NCBI GenBank assembly: GCA_022661535.1
Contig: JAKULF010000001.1
Coordinates: forward strand, 2,418,001-2,482,000
Length of the DNA: 64,000 nucleotides
Reading direction: 5' to 3'
Origin: Eutypa lata
Lineage: Eukaryota; Ascomycota; Sordariomycetes; Xylariales; Diatrypaceae
The notes beneath the pieces are model-generated. The model was not told where the DNA came from and ran no database searches. It saw nothing but the letters and a program-made list of their open reading frames with translations. Position 1 is the first letter of the stretch. Each line of letters opens with the position of its first letter. Of this stretch, positions 32,550-44,504 are shown piece by piece. Both the position numbers and the translations under genes were made by a program.

Positions 32550-35508
32550 TTAAAGGCCCTTTTTCGGTGTGACGCGTGGGAGAAAAGGAGAAGGGAAAAA
32601 AAGGGAAGAAGACAAAACCAGAGGGGTGGTTTATAAGGCTTCGTGGATCGGAGAGTTATGCTCCTATGACATAAAAATAAGCGCCCAGCCAGCGGACGAT
32701 CGTACGTGTGAATGGATGAATATGTGCCTGAAATGTGCCTGAGGGTACGTGCGGTGTGCGTGTGAGTAACGTACGTGTGCGTGTTGGGTAGGGGGGGGCA
32801 AGGGGGGGTTGTATTAGGAGTATACAGCCTCACAAGGCAGATGCAGCAAGCCAGCCAGCAGCAAGCGCGGGGTACGAGTTTACGCCTTGAGTTGGTTGAT
32901 GGGGGAAGCCTGAGACAAAAAAAAGACGACGATAACAACACCAACAACAACAATAGCCACAACGACGATAATAGCTAAGTAAGTAATCAAGTACCTTTTT
33001 TCCCCTCTCTCTCTTTTTATCTCTGTGTAAGTTGGTATGTAAAGAAGGCTTTTGGGCTGAGGTGAGACAACAGCAGCGTTGTTGTGCAAAAAGTGTGGTC
33101 TAAGTCACTATAAATGCGCTTGTGTGTGTTCGTGTGTAAGTGCTGCAGAAAAAAGCAACCAACCAATGGGAGGGTCGAAACGCTGGTGTTCTCCAAACCC
33201 AGACCTGGTCTCGGCTAAGTAGCATGCATAAAAGTGCACCTTTTCTTCTTCTTCTTCTTCTTCTTCTATCAAAAACTAGAATAGATGCTCATCCCTTTCA
33301 AATAGACCGAAATTTCCAAGCTGATTAAGAGCAGAGGAAACGGGTTTCCCAATGATGGCGGCGTGGTTGGTGGTGTGATTGTTAATGTCGATGATGATGA
33401 CAGCAGTAAAGTCAGTGTTGGTTGGCTATGTAGTTTCAATGAACAAACAACAGGAAATGGACAATAAATATAAAAAGACCAAGAAATGGTATATGTAGTT
33501 GATGGATTTTTATATATAAACTGGATATATGTATAGACCCTGATGGGCCTGGTTAGGTACAGATGCAGGAAATACATTCACCATACAGGTAGGGAGGACA
33601 CGATGGATCATGGAAGACCTCCCGGAAGAAGTGGATACTATTTCTTTTACCTCTTTTTTCTTTCTCGATCTTCTAGGTACGGAATAGCAACCCGGCCAGC
33701 AAGTCGACCAATATAGTCACATGTGGATTGAACATCTGGTGGCTCGATAACCTGACGAACACCGCTAACAGTGGGGAGAGGGAGCAGAGAAAGAAGAAAT
33801 GTAGGTGTGTACTCCGTAGTTACATGAAGAAGTACTATAGTAAAGTAGGTGTGTGTCTCCTACCTACCAGCCTCCCTACCCTACCTACATACATAGTTAT
33901 AGTCAGGTATTGCACATGCGATACCATATAAAAACTTGCTATATTAGATTTGCTCGACCTCGATACAGACCAACAGCAACCATACATATGCGCATGTATC
34001 CCTCCTATTTCCAATGTGTGAACGTTAACCAAATACAAATTAGTGAATGCTGTGCTGGTCGAGATGATGATGATGATGATGTGATTATGCCCTTTAAGCT
34101 GGGTTCGATTGTACACGACAGAAGAGCTGCCACGTTCAAGTTCCAGGCTCTAAAATATTTGTGGATTCACTAAAATACGGGCACTTTGCCCAATTCAAAC
34201 ACACAAGTTTATGTATGATTCGATAGGCGGTGATGGATGGACAGATGGAGAATTGGGGGGGCCGCCCATCTGCAGAGGAGCGCTACTACGTATGCGGGGC
34301 TCACCCGCTGTCATGAGTGAATCAATCTCTAGGTAGTTAGCAGGTTAGAGGCTAGGTCTTCTCCTTACAAGTCACCGACCAGAAAACCCGACCTCTCATT
34401 TTCCCTCCCTGAATCTCGAAAAGGGACAGCTACAGGATATAGAATGAATAATGTGCCATAATAGGCCCGCTTCGACCGCGTACCAAACCGGTATACTAAG
34501 TATTAAAAGGCCGTCTAAGGCCGTCGTCTAGTCTCGGGCTCCACCCACATTCAGTGGCTGAGAATAGTTACACGTAGATCAAGAAATTATCCCAAAAAAG
34601 ATATGATGAACCAAGGCGGCCAGTCGGAGTTTTCGTGAAGTATCATTGAGCGATGGCTCAGTGCTATCCCTAACATACATCCATTTATCTCGCAAAATGG
34701 CGCAGCTCAGCAGACCGAACCCAGCCACCATGTGACTGGACATTTGCGTTGCATTTATACACACATCCAACTCTACTGGACCAATCCTTGTACGAAAGCC
34801 ACGAATTGCTTCGAAATATTCAGACCCCGCAAGACCCGATGTGATAACCCAGCTCCAACTGATGAGCAATCGACTTTCAGGGTCTGAATGCTAGGATATC
34901 CCCTACGAAATTCCTAACGTTACTATCCTGATTCTTCGCCCATTGCAACCGTCAACTAGTTAGGTCTTTCTCATAACTCTCGGAACGCTCGGTCACCGGA
35001 TTTTAACCATCGTTGTCCCAAGGCAACTGCGCGTCCAACGGCGTAGCCTAATTGTAGGGAGCGAGTACTTAACGTCGACTGACTGTCTTTCAACCCTGAA
35101 ATGGGTCCATCTCAACGCTATATTTAGTATTAAATCGAGGGGAGGGGTAACATAACCACAAGATGAAGATGTAAAAAAAGAAAAAAAGGAAAGTAGAAAA
35201 GGGGAATGTGGGCTAAGTTGAAGTAGCCCACCCAGACGGCGAAAAAACGTCTTGGATCTCATGTTGAACGCCTGATGTTTTGGTTGTAAAAACAAGGACC
35301 GAACAAGAACTCAAGACCCAAGCTCTTCCGGGATTGCCTGCCAAATCCGCAATGTTGTATGACGGATTCTGCAAGACACAACCCGCTTAATGGTTGCCTA
35401 CCTGAACAATGTTCCCATTGCCTACTCCTTGAGGTCTTCTTCCATCATCTCCGGTAGCTAGCCCAACCAAGCTCTGCCACCATCACGTCCTTACCGAGGA
35501 CAGAGCTG
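32550..35508. other. Long gene-poor intergenic region
   Basis: Contains a CTT tract (33244-33267), an ATG/GAT tract (34063-34082), and AT-rich DNA. The first several hundred bases should be the VOC gene's 5' region. No frame is supported as a gene. Confidence 0.55.
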
Positions 35509-36548
35509 CTAGATGACGTCCCAGACGTCCTCTGCGGCATGACAGAACTTGCTACAGGCAACACTAGCCGAAAGACTGTAGTTGCTAATAGCGATCTTCT
35601 CGTCCACGTATTCGTCGGCGAAGTTATCGGCACCCTTTGCCATAGCTCCGACGAAGACGCATATGCTCTCGCCTGGGTTGAGGTTCTGGATGTAATCTCG
35701 GGGGCGTTGTACCTCGGACTCGAAACTCAATGTGACCTTCCTGCAATTGGGCGGAAGGTGGTCGGTGATAGGGTTCTGGATGACACGTAGGAGTTTCTCC
35801 TGTGAGTTTGTAGACCGGATAGAGAGGCGGTGCAAGAGCTGAACCATGAGACCAGCAAAGCGCTTGAAAGTACGGGGAATTCTGACGGTAGGGGAGACTT
35901 CGATAAGGACCCCCTTAGATGTAGAAATGTAAATCTGTAGCTTGCCAGCCTTGTTGATGGGAGAGTCCAGAAGAGTAAGAAGGCACTATGTCGATAGAAA
36001 GGACAAGTCAGCATCAGCATGTTGAATGCCGGGCTTCATAAAAAGAAGAAAGAGCCATTGGTTGAACAATGAAGTCGGCTTGTATTGCCAATACCCACCT
36101 GGTGTGTAATGTCGGGTCTCGCATCACTGATGTCGCGGTTCATCTTGCGCATAACTCCGATATGCTCGTCGCTGTTCAGAAGGGAATACTTCTCCTCGCG
36201 CTGCATTCCCATACGGTTTCCACTGCCTCCATGGGAAGCCTTGTAGGTCTCGAGACTGGCATTGGAGAGGACAACGATAAGCCTTGGGCTATCCTTATCG
36301 CCGTAAGCAATTGGAACATGCTGCTCTGCGACAAGTTGGGGGAGGGCGGGAGGAGGTAGAGATTGAGTTCCTGGAGATTGTTCCATTTTCAATTTGTCAG
36401 CACAGCAGCACTCTGAGGTTGTTGGTAGGAGTTAAGACAGTATATCTTTTTGGTAATCTTTTTTGAGAAGTAAGGCGGTGAAGAAGAGTAGATTATGCTA
36501 GTTAGTAAGAATTTACTTACGGGGTCGCTTCCTTTCAGGTGAAGACAT
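35509..36548 (-). CDS. EMG1: NEP1/EMG1, 18S rRNA pseudouridine N1-methyltransferase
   Basis: Three exons: 36548-36521 (MSSPERKRP), 36412-36099, 35985-35509; 272 residues, phases consistent. Diagnostic NEP1 sequence: [34 protein letters not shown] (across the second intron), [31 protein letters not shown] and [19 protein letters not shown]. The domain is the SPOUT-class knotted methyltransferase. Known role: methylates the hypermodified pseudouridine of 18S rRNA and is required for 40S biogenesis in the nucleolus. The first exon is only 28 bp; its Lys/Arg-rich start fits the family, and the frame into exon 2 is open, but this short exon is the least certain part. Confidence 0.94.
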
Positions 36549-37721
36549 TTTGCTTCGCTTGTGGATCGATTAATACGTAAGTAATTATCCGTATCTATCT
36601 GATGGACAAAAAATGTTAGAAAAAATTGCACAACGGTAGGTGTTACCGAGTGACTCTCCAGGTAAAGATATATGACTAGCAATCCCAAATAAAGGACAGA
36701 GTATTGCGTAGATTTATTTTGTAAATTGGTTAAAATAACGTGCACAAGGAGGAGAGAATAATAATATTTATGAGCAAAGAACGAGGCTAAGATCAAGCTT
36801 AAATATAATCTTGTTAGTTCAACGACGATATTGGAAGGATGCACACCGACGGAAGAAACCATTGGTGATAACTACGAAGTACCAATAAAATACTTCCATA
36901 TAAGAGGGGGGAAGTGGGAAGATAAATCCCTGTTAGTGCATAGTTATAAAAGAGCAAATAACACTTAGTAAGTGCATATGTATGCAGTCTGTGCCTCAAA
37001 GTTACACCAAGTAGTTATTACCCCACAAACGATACTACTTACATACAGCGGTGGTTTACACTGGCATTATAGTTAGAGATGTTAACTACAACAGACTCAT
37101 CAGACCAGACCTATAATTACTTGTAGTTGAAGGTATATGTCATTGTTCTGTTCGGGGCACCATTATGCGAGGGCACTGTGCTACCTACATGTACCTACAT
37201 AACTATCCGATATTCGGCTGTAGTCTCTGCTCATCTCAAGCAACTGTTTTCAGACCATCGCCCTCTCGCTTACTTGAAACATGAGGTGCTATTTAAGATC
37301 CCCCATGTGAAGGTAATTAGGTCATTTCGTCTGATTTATCCTCAATTCGCCTATGGCTGTTGGTTTGACCATAATCACACTAGGACTGTTTGTTTCCTTC
37401 TACATACGAGGTACATTTTAAAGACAAGCTTCTGTTTTTAAAGTTTATTAACTACATACCTAGTTAGGTAGGTCCGTTCACATTATATTGCATCATTATG
37501 TAATAATAGGATGATATAATTAGGTTCACTATTAAATGGCCAACTATATGTACGTGTCCTGTTGTGGATAACGATACAGTTGTGTTTTATTAGGTCTAAT
37601 GTGATCGGCATCTTCGGAAAAGGGGTTTGTCAGCATACCTATAATTATAACTATAATAGTGTACCTAAACACAGGGCACAGGACTTAACTAGAGTCTATC
37701 GACTCTATCCTAGCGGTTCTA
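36549..37721. other. Intergenic, no gene seen
   Basis: AT-rich gap between the NEP1 promoter and the 3' end of the CorA-like gene. Short unsupported frames only; a TAGGTA tract lies at 37452-37472. Confidence 0.5.
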
Positions 37722-39545
37722 TCAAGTCGTTCCGATTCCCGGAGCCGTCAGGTTCGTGGTTCTTCTCCGAATTTTCTGTCGAACAAAGTCTTCAACATAG
37801 TCCACTTGCGCCTCGGTATCAGCCCTGTCTCTTTCTACTCTCTTAAACGAGACCTGGTTATATTTCCACCAGCCCCCAAGAACCATGCCAGTCAGGGGAA
37901 CCATGATAACGAAGTAGATCCACAGCTGGCTCGAGACCGTGCCTATGAACACAATTGTCATGAGAGGTCGCTCCTCGGTTGATCGAAGTGACTCACCTTG
38001 TTTGAAGTCAAAAAATGACATGCTAAAGATCGAAGACAAGAATGTTCCTGGGAGAAAAGTTGCGCCTAGAAACGCCAGTGTCTTCATCGAGATACTGTCG
38101 CGCCTGATGGCACCCGCCAGTAGACGCTCCTGCGTTGCGATTTCAAGGCTAAGCCTCGACTCTACTTGCCCGATTATATTGTTCATCTGCCAGTACATCA
38201 GTCTTAGATTCTGGGCTAAATAGAATGTCCCCCTTGAACTTACAAGCTCTCGAAGTAGATTCATTCGCTCTAGGGTAACTTGGGCGTGGCTTTCCAGACC
38301 TGCTAGCTTCACATCTAGGAAGTTTAGTCGGCTCAACATGGTCTGGTGGACTTTCTCTATCACCAGATCTTGTTGCTGTGCCGCAGCTAGGCCATCCCAG
38401 AATGCCCTATTTGCTCTCATCATTCTACTCACGACCTTCTGCCATGTTTGAGGGCGCTTCCACAGCACCTTACACTGATGATCATGCAGCTGGGAGATGA
38501 TGTTCTCAAGGGCCAGCTCCTTATCATGTACATTTCTGGTCCCAGGTGAATCGCGGTAACGGTTCAGCAGCATCTCCTCCAGCTCGCGCACCTTTTGCGG
38601 GCTGTTTCTCTGTGCTTCATCGTTGTCGAGAGATAGCTCGCGGCAGAGGATAAGCACAGGGAGAAGGAGCGGGTGCCCAACCGAACTGGCACATTGTTGT
38701 ACCTGGTAGACAAGGTTTTCGATATCCGCGCTTTTCGTGCCCTTCACGTAGCCGGATGTGATCCCGGTCTTGAATGAATACGAGAGCGTCATCTCCCAGC
38801 CTCTACTATTCGCTCCCCACTTCACGTCGGATTTTCGAAAGATAATATCTGATCACTTCTCAGTCGTGTTCGGCTACTCAGAATTGGACGAGAGCTAATC
38901 AGTCTAGAAACACAGGAGGTGGCTTACGCATATGCTTATCGTCATCGTGTTCTTCAAAGTCATACCAAAAGAAGGGGCCAACGACAGCCGAAGTTTCCAC
39001 TGCCCGAGCTGGCAAATGCCATTCCCGCACGAGACCTCGGTATTTGTCCTTGGGAATTGATATAACGCGCGGCGAAAAGGTGTTCGGATCATTCGCAAGC
39101 TGATGAACGCTTAGACATCGAAGTGCCTACATCAGTTCTCAATTCCCCTTGGATAGTATAACGAGCTGCTATAACTTACACCAATCTAGTGCCACTTGCT
39201 AAGGAAACGCCCTTGGTGAGTTTAGGGGGTTCAAACACACTCTAGCCGTCGAAATTACGGTCAACTTGTGTACATTATCATGGTGTGTGAACCTGGAGAA
39301 TGGAGTACCTCGCGTGTAAGAAAATTATCGAAATCATCCAAGCTTAAAGAGTGCCACTCGGAGGTATTCTTGTCCGGATCCTATAGGCGGCTATGGTTAG
39401 TCGAGCCGGGTCCATTATCCCCTTGACGGGTTGCCACATCCTTCCACCTCCCACTTACCGAATAGTTTAGAATCTGCAAGTAATGAGTCGTCTCTGGGAT
39501 AACCTGGCAGAGGTCGAGCTCTTGGTCGAAAAGAAATTTGTCCAT
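37722..39545 (-). CDS. CorA-like membrane protein (fungal type)
   Basis: Seven exons: 39545-39459, 39380-39309, 39241-39182, 39126-38928, 38848-38244, 38186-37997, 37942-37722; 477 residues, all phases consistent. The N-terminal soluble part includes VSLASGTRL and PKDKYRGLVREWHLP. A long helical region (~280-370) with repeated LLREL/VESRLSLEIATQERL leads to two membrane helices, TLAFLGATFLPGTFLSSIFSMS and WIYFVIMVPLTGMVLGGWW, the CorA/ZntB topology. The GMN metal-selectivity motif of true CorA is absent (SMSFF in its place), as in the many fungal CorA-like proteins of unknown substrate. The last two introns (57 and 54 bp) are multiples of three without stops, so they look like coding sequence if left in. 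Transport is inferred, not shown. Confidence 0.78.
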
Positions 39546-40542
39546 TTTTGCATATTGGCGGGCATGGCAATGTTACAGTCCAAGAGGCGCAGCATCCTTC
39601 TAAATGATTTGGATGCGACTAGATCCTGTCGATGACAGTATGAGATAACTCGGCGTTTTGAGCCTCATTTTTGTGAGGCCCGATTAATATGCCGTCCCCC
39701 CTCATCGATTTCGGTGTGATAGCGACTTGCATGCGCATGTCGATGGTGATTGGACCAACAGGCACTGCTGCCTACCGCACGCAGTAGAACGATTCCGTTT
39801 CCATAATCCCAACTACAACATTTCATAGATGACTTCTCTGATAACTAATATACTTTTTGCGGAACTCGTTGGCCTTATGATCATCCCTGAAGGCATCGTT
39901 CTAGTCCAGGCGCCTAAGTATGTTGCAATTCTGAGGGTTATTGGGAGGCGTCTCCTTTGACTTTGTGGCGACATAGGTATCTTGGCATTGCTTCCTCCCC
40001 CCTTCCCCAAGGGTATGGTAATTAAATGCTTGATAAGTAATCACATAATCAGTCTCAACCGCATGCTAGTGTTCGTGACACGGAAGTATAACGTAATATC
40101 CAGGGATCTCACAAAGTTAGCTATTGGCTCAACCAAGAAAGGGGGGTAGATGCTCACTGCTCCCAGTGTCGTAGTTGCCAAAGGCCGAGAACAACAGCAA
40201 CTATTGGGCTTCCAAGCTACTTCTCCTTCGTAATATGCTTCTAGTCCTCTCGAGATTATGAAATCAAATTCCCCTGATGAGATTAGTAGCATGAATGCTG
40301 GGCATCGCGACTCTACAGCAATCGGTGTAACATGTAGCTAAATATCAATTGTTATGTCAAATACCAAGTTTAGCAATTTTCATAGTAATTAACAGGTCTT
40401 CCTAAAAAGCAGAATCGTATTCTCCACCAATCCAGGCATGTTCCATAATCTCCCATCCCAACTTGTTTGCTTCATCCTCGATTTTATCTTCGTAGATAAT
40501 CCATTCCGGTCCCGGCCGATCCGGGGCCCCGGCCCACGACCT
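39546..40542. other. Intergenic, no gene seen
   Basis: Between the CorA-like gene and the decayed BTB gene. Two short minus-strand frames (40041-40292 and 39813-40010) have no recognisable family; they could be fragments but are not supported. Confidence 0.45.
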
Positions 40543-41979
40543 CTACCACCCATCCCACCCATGGTCAACTCTGCAAAGGCTACCCTCTCTAGGTTCGTCA
40601 TCGTCGGTCATATAACCGACATGCCTACCCTCGTTCTCCCAATCCTCCGGTTCGTCGTTCCTCGCTTTCTTTCTGGCGAACGTCTCGAAACTCTTCTGAG
40701 CCCATGCTTTAAGGCCATCCGGCACTTCCGAGGTTCCGTCGAAAGGGTACAGGGACCCGAATCCTGTCTAAATCATATGCGACCTCCCAGAAGCTCTCGG
40801 CGTTGTCAAAGTGGTAGGATGCGAGTAGCAGGGTCATCAGTTTAGGGGCCATGACCTTGGCAGGACGCCAGTCGCCTTCTTCCTTAAGATCAAGGCGCTT
40901 ACGGTTGTACCAGATAGAAAACCACTCCGATAATGCAGTTGGTGGTATTTGGTACTTATCTATGCGAGAAGAACCTTTGGGAGTTCCTCGGTCGAGATGT
41001 TGTACGCCCAGTCACAGGCAGGCGTGTCTTCTTTCACTGGCACCGGCTGTGAACGCTCGTACATGTACTCGTTCTTCCACAGATGTCTTGTTACACCCCA
41101 ATCAGTCAGGTCAGTGGCTTTAGTACTCGAGGCTCTTCGGAGAACTGTCTGGATCTGGTCAAATTGTAGGAGAAAATATGAGGCAGGCTTCGGATGATTG
41201 TTAGTCTCGTATATAGCCAGTGCTCCTTTCGCGTATTGCAACACCTCGCTATCATATGGTCCGGTAATTCTACCCAATGTACTATCCAGTGCTAATTTGC
41301 AAGTAGCCTCTCCCCAAATAAACCCGATCATCTTGCGCGACACCGATTCAACCTCCTCCGACTTGATAGTCAGTTGCTGATACGGCTTCGTCCTCGCTAC
41401 CTTTCCATTTAGCTCGGAGTAGTGCCTAAGCCACCATTCCAAACTATTGGGGTCTATCTGTTTGCCATGTCTTGAACAGAACTTGGAACAGCGGTGACAA
41501 AGTTTCCCATCTATCTCAAAATTCCGGTATGTGTACCACATAAGCTCAAGGAGATGGAGGGGCGTAATCATGTACATCACTCCATGCTGCAGGAGTTCTT
41601 GTTCGGGAATCTAGAATGAAGACTAATGGTAGAGATTCAGGCCCCTCAGCACTACACCCATTGCTCGGCAAGTGACGCCGGCATCTCCGTGTAGGTCTAC
41701 GGACAACGAGTCGGCTTCGGCAAAGTCTTGATGGGTCAACATGGCGTTAAAGGCTGCTGATGCAGACACTAGGAGGTCCTTATTAACCTTGAAGCTCTAA
41801 ATCTCTACAGTGTGGTTTTGAGAATCAAACGGGTCGTGCTCGTGGACCTTGGTAGTGAGGTCGCCGTCATTGTTGATGATGAAGTTGGTTTCTCTCAGGG
41901 ATGGATGTTGCTGTGGTCTACTTCTGTCTGAGGTGTTAACGCCAGCACGACGGGGTAAACGCCTATTCTTTCGGCCCAT
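40543..41979 (-). pseudogene. BTB/POZ-domain gene, apparently decayed
   Basis: From 41979 the frame reads MGRKNRRLPRR... to TTKVHEHDPFDSQNHTVEI, then TAG at 41799-41797, then in the same frame SFKVNKDLLVSASAAFNAML and AEADSLSVDLHGD, which is BTB-domain sequence. A 206-codon frame (41580-40960) follows with a CHRC...CSRH motif and ends YNISTEELPKVLLA then TAG. One base earlier in register the text continues IDKYQIPPTALSEWF and IWYNRK, the usual BTB continuation, so a single-base loss is likely at 40960-40964. A further frame change near 40760-40770 separates FDNAESFWEVAYDL from GSLYPFDGTSEVPDGLKAWA. Three lesions suggest a pseudogene. Alternative: the breaks at 41797 and 40765 could be unusual introns (both have TAG/CAG acceptors), but no good donors are seen. 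BTB proteins are protein-interaction adaptors; no specific role can be assigned. Confidence 0.6.
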
Positions 41980-43742
41980 GGTCTAATAGTGAGCTGGGTC
42001 TGATGAGAGCGTGTAAGTAGAGTTAAGATACTACAAGTATTCCCGGAAGTACTTATCATCGAATGGTTATAGATGAGATAAAAGGAGGCTAGAAATAGAA
42101 CGGAAGGGTTTTAAGCATGACTAGAGCGTTTGAGTGGTTCCTCTCTAGACTTTACTTTTACTCTTAGGAGCTAGGATTGCAGTAACCAGGCAATATTATG
42201 TGAGTCTTTAGGTACCAGAGTCAAGGTAAGAGGCAACTACTGTGTGGGTTGAATAGTCGAACCAGCTTCACCTAAGCACATTTGTTATATGTGCTGAGTG
42301 TTGTTTCTGTGGGAATCTCGGGTGTCATTTCCAGGGCTCGGGGAGGGTTAGTGTATTTCCAGGAATCCAGGTCACGAACCTCCAGCTACATGTGCCATTT
42401 CCCTCTCAAAGCTCCATTTGAAGCCATTCAGTCCGGTGGCTGCCTAACCCCTTGATGTAATCACTTTCACTCGCTTTCCTAGTTACCTAGGCAAGACCTC
42501 AGGCACCAAATGGTATATTGGGACTAGGTAGAGCGTAAGGAGGTACCTTAGCTTGGTGTTTCACAAGTTGCAGCTGCTTGTGTTCACGTTCAGGTATTGC
42601 TCGGAAGCATAAGATTGAAGAGCCCCTTTTTGTAATTTGTAGAAGTAACTAGGCGGTTAGGTAGAGGTGCCGTAATACTATTACAACGTTCGAGCTATTG
42701 GGTGAACGATATGCAGAACCTCCCTGGAGGAATATACTTCTAGTCAGCCCCTTGTCCTGATCTTCTAAGCATCTTCCCTAACATTATTATATATTAGAGC
42801 TCATCGATAGAAGTTCAGCTTTCAAATATTGTCAATCATACGCTTCATATGCTGGTTTGATGTTTTGATATTGCTGTCTTCTGAACTTTGTATTAGCTAT
42901 GAGACTACTGACGTAGTTCTGATACATGTCTGAAGAGCACCCAGCTGACCTCTCAGCACCATAGAAGCCACCTAATCATCCTTGGGACTACATGGCCCTG
43001 AATCATAGCCCATTAAACATAGCTGGTGACACCTGTATGTATAGTATCATCCATCTTTCTATCATCATTAACACCAGCTAGGAGTTCAACGGGTAAACCA
43101 TTGGTCCGCCAACATGGCATCAGAGAAACCGCACCCACATCACGTCATTCAGTCTCGACCATGCCTCTGCGCATGACAGCTGCCATGGATCTATCATTGG
43201 TTGCTCAATGCGTAGCACCTGTCGATCTTCGCGATGTTAGTCAAGATCGCATTTCTATAAATGGAAGGTCTCAAATCGTAGCTGAATACATGTCTTGGCT
43301 TCCGTGCCTACAAGGCGACGGAATTATGCCCGCCAGCCCCGCCTATCTGCCTATTAGTAAGTTAAATCCAGTTGGCTGGTTACATAGTTGTTGTCTATAT
43401 GCAAGACATATTGAAATTTGATTTAGTCCATACTGTAGTAGATAAAGATCGACCGCGCCGTTGACTGCTAAGATTACCGAGGGGTTTCTCAATGACGTTG
43501 CGGCTGAAAAGTTAGTTTATATAGGCGTACAATCCGTGCTATACTCCAAGGTAACTTCGGCATCTTAGCTACTGTGACTAGAGGATGCATTTTGCTTTAC
43601 AAGATGGCGTCGCCAAAGGTCTCGTACGTCGCCTTCACATAGGTATATAAGGGCCCCATCCTGCCTATTAGATTTTGTTCGAGAAAGCATAACATCCACC
43701 ACAAAGCATAAACACAGAAGACCCTATACCAGTCAAAGCATC
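41980..43742. other. Intergenic, no gene seen
   Basis: AT-rich. It includes the GH25 promoter at its right end. A 131-codon plus-strand frame at 43026-43421 has no family features and was not accepted. Confidence 0.5.
43644..43650 (+). promoter_or_regulatory. TATA box of the GH25 lysozyme gene
   Basis: TATATAA lies 93 bp upstream of the GH25 start codon, in a good position for a core promoter with a short 5' UTR. Confidence 0.6.
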
Positions 43743-44504
43743 ATGAAACCCTCAATTCTTATTAGCCTGTGCTTCAGCGGTGTTGCCCTTGGCGCCGTCT
43801 CGGGGTTCGACATATCCCATTATCAAGGAACTCCCTATGACTTCGACGGAGCTTACTCGGCAGGGGCGCGCTTCGTCCTCATCAAGGTAAGTAACCACCG
43901 TCACTCTATCAAAACCGGCAGACCATCAAGTCCATCCAGAAGATGCAGAGAGACATAGAAATATAGACTAAGTTAAAACCATTCAAAGGCAACCGAGGGC
44001 ACCACATACACAGACGCGGCCTTCTCCTCGCACTACGACGGCGCGACGGACGCCGGCCTGATCCGGGGCGCATACCACTTCGCGCAGCTAGACTCGAGCT
44101 CGGGGACAGCGCAGGCGCAGTTCTTCATCAATAACGGCGGGGACTGGAGCGGCGACGGGATCACGCTCCCGGGGATGCTAGACCTCGAGGGCGACTGCGC
44201 GCTGTCCGCCAGCGCGACGGTGTCTTGGATCCAGGACTTCAGCGACACGTACCATGCCAGCACGGGGCGGTACCCGCTCCTCTACACCAACCCGTCCTGG
44301 TGGCAGAGCTGCACGGGCGACTCGAGCGCCTTCGTTGATACGAACCCCCTCGTCTTGGCTCGGTATAGCTCCTCGGCTGGTACCCCTCCCGGCGGTTGGC
44401 CGTATTATACTATTTGGCAGTTCAATGATTCGTATGGGTACGGCGGCGACTCGGATACGTTTAACGGGGAGGAGACGGGACTGCAGAAGTTGGCGTCAGG
44501 CTAG
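43743..44504 (+). CDS. GH25 lysozyme (Chalaropsis-type muramidase), secreted
   Basis: Exons 43743-43886 and 43989-44504 (donor GTAAGT, acceptor AAAG), 219 residues. A signal peptide (ILISLCFSGVALGA) precedes GFDISHYQGT, the GH25 motif with the N-terminal catalytic-site Asp. The core continues with FVLIKATEGTTYTD (across the splice), RGAYHFAQ, and MLDLEGDC, the DxE motif with the proposed catalytic acids. Then come PLLYTNPSWW and IWQFNDSYG near the C-terminus. The length equals one catalytic domain with no binding module. Known activity: hydrolysis of the N-acetylmuramyl bond in peptidoglycan, including O-acetylated forms; in fungi probably antibacterial or nutritional. The second exon is much GC-richer than the flanks. 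Fungal GH25 genes are thought to be of bacterial origin; that is background, not shown here. Confidence 0.92.

Noticed and set aside
43026..43421. 131-codon plus-strand frame
   Set aside because: No domain, signal peptide or splice support; composition compatible with chance.
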